Part shown: piece after piece, positions 12,935 through 24,347 of the stretch
How positions within the stretch are numbered: the stretch's first letter is position 1
How the letters are laid out: every line of letters starts with the position of its first letter
DNA from: Desarmillaria ectypa
Taxonomy: Eukaryota; Basidiomycota; Agaricomycetes; Agaricales; Physalacriaceae
DNA length: 64,000 nt
Direction: 5' to 3'
NCBI GenBank assembly: GCA_030407005.1
Contig: JAUDYN010000006.1
Location: 1,860,001-1,924,000, forward strand
Program-made: the position numbers and the translations under genes
Notes under the pieces: model-generated
What the model saw: only the letters and a program-made list of their open reading frames with translations
The model's database searches: none
Told to the model about the DNA's origin: nothing

Positions 12935-14621
12935 GGTACTCGTTGCTCAGGACACAGGGAAACGACGTACTTTGTTGACTGCTAATATCTTGCTTTTATA
13001 CCCCCAAACACGTTGTCATCTGTACTTTCTTGCCAAGGTGGTTCAACCCGGCATTGACGGGCCGAAAAATATAGATTACGCGGTACGCAGTATGCGATAA
13101 GCATAGCAAATGACGCATCTAGGCAAAAACCTCTCTAATTTATGGTGACTGTTGCCCGTTTGCGGAAATTAGGAGGCAAATGATGACAAGGATGGTTACA
13201 TCACCACTGCTTTGTTGGTATGTCGCGTGGCAGCATTGCAAAGGTTTGTCATCCGCATTCCAATAAGGAAGAGAAATACCCACGACAACCCACGATAAAT
13301 GGAAATGTACCATATACCTAGTAACCGATAGGGTGATGGTGTATTAATGTCGGAAGATAATGCTTTTTGGACTCGTCTGACCTGGACTCTCAGGTCGCGC
13401 TGTGCCCGTGTCCTTTTTTCCATAAATTCTCCTGCAGAAGCCTGCAGGGTAGCCAAGACATTGGCCTTCTCACGAGGTCGGCGGCGGTCAATGCGTCTAG
13501 GCAGAAATCAGGAAGAAGAAAAACTGCATGGCATCAAGATGCCTGCTCAACAAATTGTCATCCGGATTAACATTTGGTCATAGCCTCCGTGATTTGCGTT
13601 CAGGGCGCCGAACAAATTTTGCGAACAGACCCGGTGACCAGGATGGAGTTATCTGAACCCTTCCGCTTGTTTCACGTCCCCTCGACGTTCTAAATGATCA
13701 TAACGGTGACATTAGTACTGGTTCAAGGGGAAATTTTATCCCTGGTACAGTGTCACTTTGCATTTTGCGGCACACATGGTTACTGTTCATATTCAATCGT
13801 GTGGCTTTTTTGACCATGCATTTGTCAGTGATTCTCCAATAACTTCGATCCTGTACTTCTTTACTTCTGGTCGACCCTGCTACAATAAACTATATGCATG
13901 ATATCAGCTCTCGTTCGAAGTGGTCCAAGGCAACCTGGCAGGAGAAAATTATATCATGGTGTAGTGCTGAGTGCTGACATGATCGGAAAGCAACAGCCAA
14001 ATCTAAGGTCTCTTCCCTCAAAAGCTGGCATCAAATTAGAAGCCACAATAAAGAAGAGACCAATTTTATTGACACAAAGGCTATCCGAGTTGATGGGAAT
14101 GCTGTAGCTGCATGTTTCTACCGGGCGGTGATGCCCAAATCAAGTCCTCATAGGTGTACAGCCACCTATCGACCTTCGCACCCATGATCCATGTGCTCAA
14201 CTTTTCCGATAACTTCTGTAGTAGAAGCTTTTGGCCTGATCTGCACAGACCGTATATTATGGTTGAGGGCGAGCCCGTTCCACGATGTCAAGGATATCCA
14301 ACCCTGCCTATGGAATGGGACAGTGCACACTGGAGCGGTATTGCGTTCGACATGGATGGTGTTGGAGATTCAGCCTATCCCGACGTTTCGTTGTTTCATC
14401 TACTGAGCTTAACTACGTGACTGACTGAGGTGCGTATACCATTTCTATTATCAATGCCTACATATTTCTTACGCTACATTCATATAGCTGTTATTACTCT
14501 AACAGATGGTAATGGTTGTTTTGGTGCACAATTCTGATCAGTGGGAAACAGTTGCCTGTCAGGAGTGCATCAAAAGAACTGATGCCGCCTCGTGGTTTAC
14601 TTTCAGTACGGACCTCCCAGT
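12935..14621. other. Intergenic, no gene recognised
   Basis: Contains the promoter of the solute-binding protein at its left end. Open frames up to 88 codons occur (for example 14154-14420 plus) but lack recognisable features. The rightmost bases run into the long hairpin. Confidence 0.4.
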
Positions 14622-14766
14622 AAGACCTTTGGGAAAAGCTGGCGCGTGGCCGGTCCATTTCATTGCCGGTCGCCCAATTTCTTAGCGAAATGGAAGGCAC
14701 AGCGACCAAATTGAGCGACCGGTAATGAAATGGGCCGGTCACGCGCCAGCTTTTCCCAAAGGTCTT
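14622..14766. repeat. Long hairpin with 59-bp arms
   Basis: The left arm (14622-14680) and the right arm (14708-14766) are reverse complements at 55 of 59 positions, with a 27-nt loop. All four differences are transitions. Three of them would be G-U pairs in a plus-strand RNA, leaving one true mismatch. Outside the arms, weaker complementarity dominated by transitions continues for about 8 bp. The right arm ends 48 bp before the ATG at 14815, so the hairpin sits in the 5' region of that gene. It may be a foldback element, an inverted duplication or a small-RNA precursor. Confidence 0.85.
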
Positions 14767-14814
14767 GTCGTGAATAGGTCTGTTGTACACATTTCAACCT
14801 TTCACATTCACACC

Positions 14815-15926
14815 ATGACATCTGACACCGAGAGCACCACTGCACAAGCGCTCAGCAAGAGCGGGATCCCTGTGGCACCAGCGTACGCTTATTTATCTCC
14901 ACGTCATGACAGCTCTTCTGAACATGAAGAAACTAGCCCGTGGGATCTCAAAGCACGAAGTTGGACCTTTGTTTTATCGCCTCTATCAAAACAAGCAAAT
15001 TTCCCAGCAGGATGGGCGACGCCCTACGAGGCGGAAGTTTTGGCGGGAGGTGGCGAATTCATAGGAGGGCCGGGGTTGATCACGGTTGGCTATTTCGAGA
15101 TGCACTGCACAGCTCGAAGCTAACGGAATGAATAGGTCGTGTCTTACACAGAAACGCCGGTCGGTAAGTCGTTGTTTCTTGATGTTAGTTTTCAAACTAA
15201 GCACCAGTGTGTAGGTCCATGTCAGTGTCGAAATAAGAGACAAGCGAGTGAAAAGTTGACTTTCATTCGGAATAGATGATGAGGTGATGTACATGCCTGG
15301 TCGATGGAAGTATGCAGACGGAACCACGGGGACACGAATAACCAGGATATACGTTTCTACTGCGGCTTCAACGGAAAATGGTCTGTATTCTTCAAATCCT
15401 GGAATCCCTTCGGTACTGATACTGTAATGTAGGTCGAAGAAACTGGAACATCCCTAGTAGGTCCTTTAAGTAGACCCTTATCACGACTTCTGATATCTTG
15501 AGCCCAGAGCAGGTAGCATCATTCTCATTTACAGAGAATCCTGCCACATCAGTGTGGTCTTTAGCTGTCAGTCCACTTGATGCCCCCTCGGCACCGTTCT
15601 TCAAAGTGTCTGTAGGGCGTATCCCACTTCTATCAAGTTTTCGTATCCCGTTCTCGTCCAAAATCCTTGGCAGTCTTAATACAATCGCGCAACCGCCGCT
15701 TCCGCAAGGGGCATTGCCCGAAGAGGTGGGAACCAAGAAGTGGGCTGTCCTTACCCCGCTTATGAAGCAAAAGGTACGATTTACCAAAGTGAAAGGGGAA
15801 TTTGAAGACGGAAAGGTGGGAGATGGGATAGGTTTTCCGGCAGTGGTGCCTTGGGGACTGGCCTATCAGATGGAAGACGTGGTTATGGACTTCGTGGTTC
15901 CAGAATGGAGAGACGAACTCAGATGA
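14815..15926 (+). CDS. Acetoacetate-decarboxylase-like protein
   Basis: The frame from ATG 14815 to TGA 15926 is continuous after removal of about four short introns. One has donor ACG/GTTGGC with branch site CTAAC and acceptor GAATAG. One follows TETPVG. One follows TENG. One is inside NIPKQVASFSF. The joined protein contains the block GGPGLITVVSYTETPVG, then DEVMYMPGRWKYADGT, TRITRIYVSTAASTENGRRN, WNIPKQVASFSF and a C-terminal GFPAVVPWG. This series is characteristic of a fungal family placed, to my recollection, in the acetoacetate-decarboxylase superfamily. Catalytic activity is not established and no active-site lysine could be assigned by eye. No signal peptide is seen, so it is probably cytosolic. 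The long hairpin lies immediately upstream and may affect its expression. The gene model is more certain than the family name. Confidence 0.65.
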
Positions 15927-16091
15927 AAGATGTCCGGGCTATATCATGTACATATATAGAGCTTTCAACATAACCCTTCTTTAGTAGGCACACTGCGACA
16001 GGTTTTACTGAGGGAGAGTGGAATGACAGCGCAATCAAGGCTGAAACCACAATCACATACAGAGTTGTGGTCAAGTTGTCGCCGAAGGTAG

Positions 16092-16660
16092 CTACCATGG
16101 ATAGAAGTGAGCAGCATTATGGGCGCTCATCCGCGCGGTACAACTAGGATACCAGATGGATATTACGTTATTCCGTATGGCTGCCTCGATCTCTTCGTCC
16201 GTCTCGGCTTCGCCAAGCTCACCGTAATGTTCAATGACATAGCCATTCCACGGGGAAGCTTGAACGAATTGACGAACACCCTTCACTGCTGAGATCATGA
16301 CATAGATATTGATAGGCGAAGGGATCAATTATAGGAAAGTCGAGTGTGACTGACATTGGAAACAGGCGTTGAGTACAACGGTGTTCACGGGTTCAAGTAG
16401 TAGCCCGCTGACGGTAAAGACAGAATTGACTAGATGATAGCTTTGGAAGCGGACACACGTACGGCGAAAACCATTTCGTAATGGGCAGACTTCATGCCTG
16501 TCAGAATCTCGTCAGAGTTACTAGAACGATAGTCGTCAATGCTTACCCGAAGATGGGTCGGTATAAACTTCGAAAATCGAATCGTTCTGAGCGAGACGAA
16601 CAAAGCCGAGGCTATGAAAACTCGAAGTTGTGTATGGGGCCTTGCCTATACACCATGTTC
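16092..16660 (-). pseudogene. Relic of a GMC oxidoreductase (aryl-alcohol-oxidase type)
   Basis: Minus-strand frames preserve the C-terminal substrate domain of a GMC flavoenzyme. Visible pieces are DSIFEVYTDPSSG, SAHYEMVFA, SGYYLNPVNTVV, FLIIDP and then ISAVKGVRQFVQASPWNGYV with EEIEAAIRNNVISIWYPSCTA. The last segment corresponds to the region that normally reads RNN-x(4)-HP-x-GT and holds the catalytic His. Here the His-Pro position reads Tyr-Pro, so that histidine is lost. Stops and frame changes separate the pieces, and I found no flavin-binding GxGxxG domain upstream. These enzymes normally make H2O2 for lignin-degrading peroxidases. This copy appears dead. Confidence 0.6.
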
Positions 16661-17129
16661 CCAAGAAAAGCATGAAATTCAAGGTCCAGGTCACCGCGGT
16701 ATCATAGCGACTACTTTTCGGCGTAAGTTCGGTAAGAAAATGCTTGGCGCCAGATTGCCTGGCTGCCAGTTGAAGCGCAAAAGATCCAGGGCGCCAAAGG
16801 ATTATGAATAAACATTTATAAGTTCAACGTTCGGGCCGACGGTAATTTGGTCCGGGAGCCACATTTGGAGATTTTTTGGTGCCGCCATCATCTGCTGCAA
16901 GAGGGTGATTGGACCGATAGTCCATCAGTGTTCCCCTTAGGACCTCACGCCTGCATCTCTGCGGATGCATTGAATTGCGAATACCCAAGTCCATCGGGTC
17001 ACGACGTGCATGTCATCTTCAATATGCAAGTTCAGTGGGTAGCTCCATGAAAGCCTTGAAGAAAGGTAAAGCATATTGAATGAAGAAACCAATATCTAAA
17101 GCTATGACTATCATTTGACAGTGCGGGTC

Positions 17130-18370
17130 TTATTGTGAGCGGTTCAAGCACCAGATCCAGGCTTGTTTTGATTGAATGGAGTAGCTTTTGGGATATGTGT
17201 TTCACTGGGGCCTTTTCGGTGTATTGACGGTTCAATTTTGTTCGTTATTTCTCCTTGAAATTTTATCTTCCATGCTGATCATCATTAAATGTGTATTATC
17301 TGACTTTCACAAAGGAAAAGGCGTACTTGCGCTGTCTCGTATACGGCCTTTTTACGATTGAGGTTATCCAGATGGCCTTGATTACCTATGACCTCTTCAG
17401 GGCATTCGCGACTGACTACGGAAATGTTGCTGCGTTCTTCAAGTAGCTGTCTTGTCATTTTGCTTTATCCCCCCCTCCTTATGCAAACCAAAACACATCA
17501 GTCCTCGAGTGAGTTGGTTGGCAGTTCCTATATTCAGCGACGAGGGGTATTCAACCCAGGCTGAGTCCTGCCTTTGCCATATAGTAAGCGGCGTTGTTCA
17601 AATATATTTTGCGCATCACATTTCTGCTCTCTCTGGGTCCCGAATCATCGGATTGATCATTGCGGTTGTCCGTATCCTGCCCGAATGCTCTCATTCTTAG
17701 TCTCATGACAGATTATCAAGCTTGCTGTCACTCAGGGCACTTTATCCATTGTAGCAGGCGCACAGACGCGCACGGTTGGGGACGTTTCGCATCTTCAAGA
17801 GAGGAACAACTTCGGTACCACCGTAAATGTTCCCAAAGTTCTTCCAGATCGAGTTCATACCTATTATTGGCAGATATTGCTAGCCGGGAGTACCCTCTGC
17901 GACGTTATAATCGTTGTTTCTGTAAGTCCCCCGCTTTGTGGTATATCATACGACGAGGTTCATTCATTCTACAGATGAGTTACTTCGTAAGACTTCCTGT
18001 TGTTCTTAACTGAGTTCTCAATGGTGATATCCGAGCCGTTAGCTTCCAAGACTTGATAGCAAGTACAAGGAAACCAAGGCGGTCATCAGTAAATTTATTC
18101 GTTTAACCATTGAAACTGGTACCATGACAGGTAAGCATTACACCGATGCCGTACAGTTAGTTTAACCTGTAGTTTCCAGCAACCGTTGCCGTTATAGACC
18201 TCATACTTTTCTTAGTCTTCCCGCACAAGAACTTCCATATAACTGCGCTCGTTCTGGCCAAGCTTTATAGCAACACCTCCTTGTCATGCTCAATAGTCGT
18301 ATGCATGTTTCTAGAGCAAGAGGCGACTCAACTATTGCCCAACGTTCTCAGTAGCCAACACTAAACTTTG
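17130..18370 (+). pseudogene. Decayed seven-helix protein (DUF6534-like)
   Basis: Segments of a seven-helix basidiomycete membrane protein follow each other with intron-like gaps. They are LLGYVFHWGLFGVLTVQ, EKAYLRCLVYGLFTIEVIQ, ALITYDLFRAFATDYGNVAA, SWLAVPIFSDE, VSGVVQIYFAHHISALSG, RVHTYYWQILLAGSTLCDV, KAVISKFIRLTIETGTMT and AVIDLILFLVFPHKNFHITA. The last part contains KLYSN followed by a one-base deletion near 18280. The family continuation LLVMLNSRMHV is present but in the next frame. No start codon in frame with the first exon was found, and the junction after the first helix lacks a proper splice pair. The protein class is of unknown function. The relic lies next to the GMC relic. A sequencing deletion would be an alternative explanation for the single frame change. 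Confidence 0.6.
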
Positions 18371-19439
18371 TCCAGTCAACTCAGAGAACGAGCATCCAAG
18401 TGGAGGACGACCGAGGAATAGCTAGCGACGATGTCCATACGAGTGACCATACTGACGTGAGTACCATATGTGTCCGTGACCCCATTCGTCAAAGGTTTAA
18501 TCTTGCGCTATTCAGAGTATAGCACTAGGGAGCCTTCCCCTTCTCCCCACCGATATCGAGCTTGGATAGGCTGAGCATACTTCCCCTGCTTCTACGAGGA
18601 TGAAAATAGCCCTTTCATTAATGGTATAATCACGGACACTTTCAAAATTGTTCGATGCCTTCACGCGTGCAATATATATAAGTACTGGCAGCGATGACAA
18701 CGGGACCTACAGATCCGCTCAGCCTGGTATATTTCGTTGTGCAGAGTAAATCCACGTCGTAGCGTGAAGAAAGAGCGGAAGCCGAATTATAGGTTGGCAA
18801 GAAGGCTCAGTATCCCAAGGACGGGATGGTCCTATGTATAGCCTGCCAGTACCCAGGAGGTTGACTGTCCGTGGATTGTGGTCTCCCTCTAAAGTCACCG
18901 AATAGAGAATCAACTTCATCGAGCAAATAATCTCTCTCGACTGCAGTACCATCCGCTGCGGGTAAGGACGAGGGTTCACCGACATTAGTTAAGAGCTGTG
19001 TTTGAGAATCTGACATCCGTGATCGAATCGCAGAAAGACCCTCATGAAGTGCTGACCACTGCATCATGAACTACAGCTATAATCAGCCTCGGCACTTCTT
19101 GCACTCGTGGGGGAGGTAGTACCAACCTTCATCGTCCGTGTATTCGATCGACTCAGATCTGGCCCGTTTTCTGCAACCAAGGTCGAGGCGGTCAGGAGCG
19201 AGCTGGCTCTGGTCGCCGATTGTTAGCTGGCCTGTTAGGCCGTAGGGCAGAATATTGTCGGGCAGTGCTTCCCGCATCAAGGGTTGATCATGATTTGCTT
19301 GTGACATTGGATCGTGCGCTTCAGTATCGATGGTGTTTCCCGCATAAAATTTGTCGTTTCTCGTAGTCGAAACGACATTTATGGTATGCGCTGATGGGCT
19401 ACACCAATCGAATTGGGACTGGACCATGTATCCGCTTTG
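18371..19439 (-). other. Region with unassigned open frames
   Basis: Two minus-strand frames stand out. One (within 19083-19442) is rich in Asp, Gln and Arg and ends HECKKCRG. The other (within 18807-19067) is acidic and hydrophilic (ERDYLLDEVDSLFGDFRG). They could be cytoplasmic tail exons of the surface-protein relic just upstream or unrelated noise. No family was recognised. Confidence 0.3.
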
Positions 19440-20465
19440 CAATCTCGTCCAGAGTGTCTTATTCCGTCGAAGGAGTAACCAATATCATGCCAGTCAAGCC
19501 GACTCAAAAAATCTCTCAAAAGACTAAAATTTAACGTGCAAGTTTCATAGTTGTCTCTCTGTGCAGAAAAAATCCCGAAGACTCCGCCGTCAAGTGGAAC
19601 AGTATAGATCCTATTCTGAGGACCTGAGGTACCGAAAACAAATAACGGCATCACCCGAAGATCATCAGTTCTCGAGACGTATTTTATGCGCACAACGCTG
19701 TACACCCTGGGAGCATGTTGTTGAACCATCCAATTTTGGAAAGGAAGCGGGCTTACTGAGAATGTGTAATTGACTGATACCCCTGCTTGAGACGTGGAGC
19801 TGCACCTTGATAAGTCGAAAAACATAAAGTAGCGGGAAGGTGACAAACTGTCCGGTTTCGTTATTGGAATCGGCATCATCGTTCATTTCAGATGATCATT
19901 CTTGTAACTCTCCATTACCAACTGTTGACCACCAATGAATCTGTTGACATACGCGAAGCTCAAGAACTTGGGAATGACAAGAAAAAGCCACACACACAAT
20001 CGATGTCAACTGATGTGTCCATGCTCTTCACTATGGCAGTATGCTGAGTTTGCCTTAAACCAATGGCGTTGAACAGAACGGCCTGATATTCTCCAGGATC
20101 AGCCGCGGTCGCGTTCAGTACCTTCGATACTCCATCTAGGTTAACGGTATAAGACCCGCGAACACTTCTTCTGGCGCCAAGTATTGTTATGCCAGTGTCA
20201 TTGAAAGTAAATGAGGCCTGAGCGCTTGCATTCGATGCATATGTATATGACCTTCCCCAATATCTACATAGAGCTTTTGAGTAAACGGTCGAGAGAGGAC
20301 AAGTCTCACGGCGTACTTTTACAGCTCAATATCATCTGCACCCCCTTGTGCCCAGTCTCCAGCAGGGCTATAGATAATGAGTGGACTAGAATCGTCTGTA
20401 GTGGTGTTGAGTATGAACACCACTTCGGCTGTGAGCGAAGTAGTTCAATGAAAAGAATGCAGTAA
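19440..20465 (-). pseudogene. Surface-protein relic with beta-sandwich repeats
   Basis: The first unit reads AEVVFILNTTTDDSSPLIIY, SPAGDWAQGGADD, SYTYASNASAQASFTFNDTG, ITILGARRSVRGSYTVNLDG and QAVLFNAIGLRQTQHTAIVK. This is the N-glycosylation-rich beta-sandwich unit of many basidiomycete single-pass surface proteins. A second unit follows (VFGTSGPQNRIYTVPLDGGV, FSAQRDNYETCTLNFS), as expected for the family, which usually has two units, one membrane helix and a cytoplasmic tail. No ATG in frame with a signal sequence was found upstream. The junction between the units and the one inside unit 2 lack clean splice sites, and no transmembrane helix was located. I therefore treat it as a relic, but a more careful splice model could rescue it. 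Function of the family is unknown. Confidence 0.5.
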
Positions 20466-23400
20466 AAAGAGAATAGACGAGAATGAAACAACCTCCAGGA
20501 GTGACAAGAGAACAAAAGTAACGAAACGATGCTCTTAGCTACATGATTCCAGCTCAAACCTCGGCTGATGAATGATCAACTGATGGGTGCGTATGTTCGT
20601 TGAACCTAGTTTCAGGATCTCTGGTCATAGAATCAACAAAACTTGCCTAGCGACAGCCGCGGACGAAACATGGCTTCATCTGCAAACAACCAATCAGATG
20701 AATGATTCCAGTGTGCACGGCTGATAGTTGAGGTGCTTGGAAGTACATGTTCAGACGATTCCGGATACAAGACGTCGAAAATACGATACGCGCAGAAAGC
20801 ATCACGTCGGCCTTGATACCACTCACAAGATGATTAGAGCCTTCTTTGGTGAATTCAACGCCTGCAACTTCCTCCTTTCCATTCACCATGTCTTCCGAAA
20901 TAACCCGGAAATGTCTGCGGTTGCTTTGGTCACTCAATCTATATCAGTTTTGGCATTAATGATTGGATTGACTACAGTTACGGCGGATAACGAACCTGTC
21001 ATTAAGACAAAGGCCACCGCCTCCTACGACAAGTTAGTCTAACTGTGCAGAAAGGACTTCTATGCAAGAAATGGTGGTCATGATTGTAGGGTTATATTTC
21101 GAACGTGAACCTAGCCTTCAACAGAATGCATATTCAGTAGTGCACAGCTACCATTCAGCAAAAACAAGAACAAGTAAGGTCTTTTCTTTGATAAGAACCT
21201 AATTCAAGAATCGGAAGATAAAGGTGATATGGCTATGGATCGTTGAGCCTGGTTTACGAGACTAGCAGTGGGCACCAGTGTTGCGCTAGTGACCTCTGTT
21301 GTACAGTATTGAGTCGCGATATCAATCGAGGCTCCGGTAGTCAGAGATCTTCAGAGTGAATGCTACGACTTATGTTCGTGTTCATCGCTCCGAGAGTCCC
21401 CGTCCCTGGTGATGCAGTGTAAGTACTAGACTCCTGCTTCATGTTCTTCAGCTTCTTTTCACGAAGAAATTTTGAGAAGGCGCATACATTCATCTGGCCA
21501 AGACGACATCAGATCAGACTTATCGCTGTAACTCGGCGCATGAGCTCAAACCCCGAGTCGAATTTGAGTCGAAGAAGTCGTGCATTTTGATGTGACGCAA
21601 GTCGAACGTGGCAACCGGCCCGGTGCACAAGACTCCTTCCTGCTCTTGACGTGTAACTTATAATGAGCTACCGAGATAGACTAGTTTATGCTTAGTTATC
21701 TGAGCTGTATCAGCAAAGGTGGCCAATAAATCCAGTTTTCCAGTTTTTCTAGAAACTGACTGAGTCTCGCATTTTTTCAAATGCCCTCTGACATCGGGCA
21801 TTACGGATTTGCCGCGTCGTCCGGTGTGGCCGATGCCAGCTTCACAGGCCTCGAGAGATTCTCTCATGCTAGCGTTTCCGCATGTCGTGTTTTTTTATTG
21901 CGAACATGAAATTTCTTTTAATGTCGCCTCCGCGTGAGTCTGAAGATATTGTACAAAGCCGTTCCCGAACTAATTTTCTGATAATGCGGAGAGGTTCTTT
22001 GGTAATGATCCAGCCTTTGGAAACTTGTATTCAGTTTCTGAGTGCACGACCAGCTCCTAGGATTCATTTTTAACTGGGGACTTTTTTTGGAATTTGCATC
22101 ATTCAAATTTGTACGCCAACTTGCGGGACACCGTTTCTCCACTGACCTTCGAATCGCGTAGATATCTGTTATCTTGCATTTCCCAATGACAAATGGTAGC
22201 TGAAACTTCTGGTGTATTCACTTCTCACAGTAGAGACTTCCCAGACCGTTCTCGTCACTCACTCACTGTATAATATCTTTGCGGATGAGTTTGAAAACAT
22301 TCAAACCTTGGACAGTTAGTTCTTGCTACATTTACCTATGCTTCCGAATGTTATTGAGGACTCATATTTCTCATCTCGGACCCCCCGGATTCGTCTCTGC
22401 TGAATCACCACCGCCATTACCGCAGGCCTAGGTCTGTCTTCCCCCCTTACGCCTGTTGTTTTGCCATCATTTATACACACATGCAGTGAGTAGCGCTGTG
22501 CAGGTTTAATTTGCTCACCGTACTTATACTTTCTCCGGTTCGAACTTGATAGGGCACACACTCTCCATTGTATGCCTTCTCATTCCCCCAAAAATTGATG
22601 TGGCGGCTGACAATGATCGAACAGATCGCTCTTATGCAAGACTCAGCAGCAATTGCTGAAGGAGTGTTCTTCCTCGAAGGTAATACCTACTAGTTAACAC
22701 GTTTAGATGTCAGCGGCCCTTCCTTTGACGTTCAGCTTGTTCACTAACCAAGCGTCTTCTAGTAAGAAAATGGCGAAACTGACAGGAATCACGATCAAAC
22801 CATCACAAAAGCATTCGTGATATTGTTCACTTTGGGTACGATGGACGGGGATTCGGAGGATGTGATTCTGTGGTTTACTATGTGAGAAGGGGAGCCAAAT
22901 TAGTGTTACGGTACCCAACGCTTCTTGGACCCGATTCATGGCAGCCCTGATAAGGTGTGGCCTCGATGAAGACGGTGACCTCTGGGTGGCTCCCCGGTTG
23001 CACTATGTATATAACGCAAAGCTTCCACGATGATTGTTCGTACGCATGTTAGCATCAGAATCTGCATTACCAAGGGTATTAAATACGCAAGCACACTATA
23101 GGAAGAAGAAAGGGAATAGAATATCAATACACGTCCACCCTATTATTGTGAAGCCGACATCTTCGGAACCGGTACTTATGAGCTTCTACGCTCGGAATCT
23201 GGTGACGGTTATACATAACTGGCATAGTCCTAGGTAACATTCTTGAGTCGCGGAACGCGTCCCAGTACTATTGCGCTCAGATCGTTAAGCTGCGGTCGAG
23301 GCTTTTAGCGTTGCAGGACAATCATTGATTGCTAGCAGCAAAGAGTGACATGAAGATCGATGGTAAATGGGCCAATTGGGTCTATAATATCGCTGCCATA

Positions 23401-24347
23401 ACTAGCGTACGAGACGCCGCAGGACGTTCCTTGCTCCGGTTTGTTACCCTGAGAACGTTCTCTGTAGAGTATCTAACCAAACACGAAGTCGGAGGATGGA
23501 TTTCAGCGAGAGGTTTTCCAAATTTCAAAAAATGATTACGAGGCTGATAACACAGGCGACGTAAGTGAGATCGGTCTTGAAAAATGGCTGTGGTACCCCG
23601 TAGTGATAGACATCGTCGAGCAGTGATAATCACCGGTCTTTGATGGCACCGAGAACTTCTTCAATCTGCATCAGAAAATGAGTACTGTAGAACTTAAAAA
23701 AGATACAACATGAACCTTTACTAAGTCGGCAAAGACAACTAGTATCATAAACGAAACCTAATCCCGATAATTTGACATAGTTCTCCTGTTCTCGCAGCAA
23801 AGAGGTTTTTAATGCGTGTCATTTGGCTGAAAAGAAATATGACGCCCGAAGTCAGACTACGACCCTGGCAATTGTCGGCCGTACAACGAAGCAGCGCGCA
23901 GATTTTGCGTGTCCGAAGGAACAGGTGTACTGGTAACCCATTCAAATTGAGAAAATGATCGGCAACGTGCACGACACTTTTCTGACTTAGCTCCGCGTTC
24001 ATCAGCATCTATTGTCGCAAAAGACTTGTCCGACCAGTTCTGCAACCGCCACCTTCTGATGAAAGGGCTGCGGCTTCGTGCGCTTTGCCGAAGCCTCATT
24101 TCTTCAATGTTGAGCAATCCTGTTTCGCCTTGATGACAGCAGTCAAACTGAAGCTGTATCATCGTAGACGGCGTCTGTCAGGAAGAAATACCGCCGTTAC
24201 TGTCTCGAGGGTTATTGTGATTAGAGTTTAAGGAGAATTGATCCGAACCCCTAGTACAATTAGCAAACCGGTGATCATTTCCGCTCTATCCGCCGGCCTT
24301 GACTTTGATTTAAATACCGTACCTCTGCCTCTGTACCGACATTTCCA
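20466..24347. other. Long stretch without recognisable gene
   Basis: Nearly 3.9 kb with only short open frames on both strands (largest about 104 codons, 20728-21042 plus). Some hydrophobic stretches occur (around 20920 plus and 23050 minus) but do not form an ordered family match. It may hold older, unrecognisable relics. A promoter for the gene at 24348 must lie at the right end. Confidence 0.35.

Noticed and set aside
20728..21042. 104-codon plus-strand frame with a hydrophobic segment
   Set aside because: No signal of a family and no exon chain. The hydrophobic run alone is not evidence.
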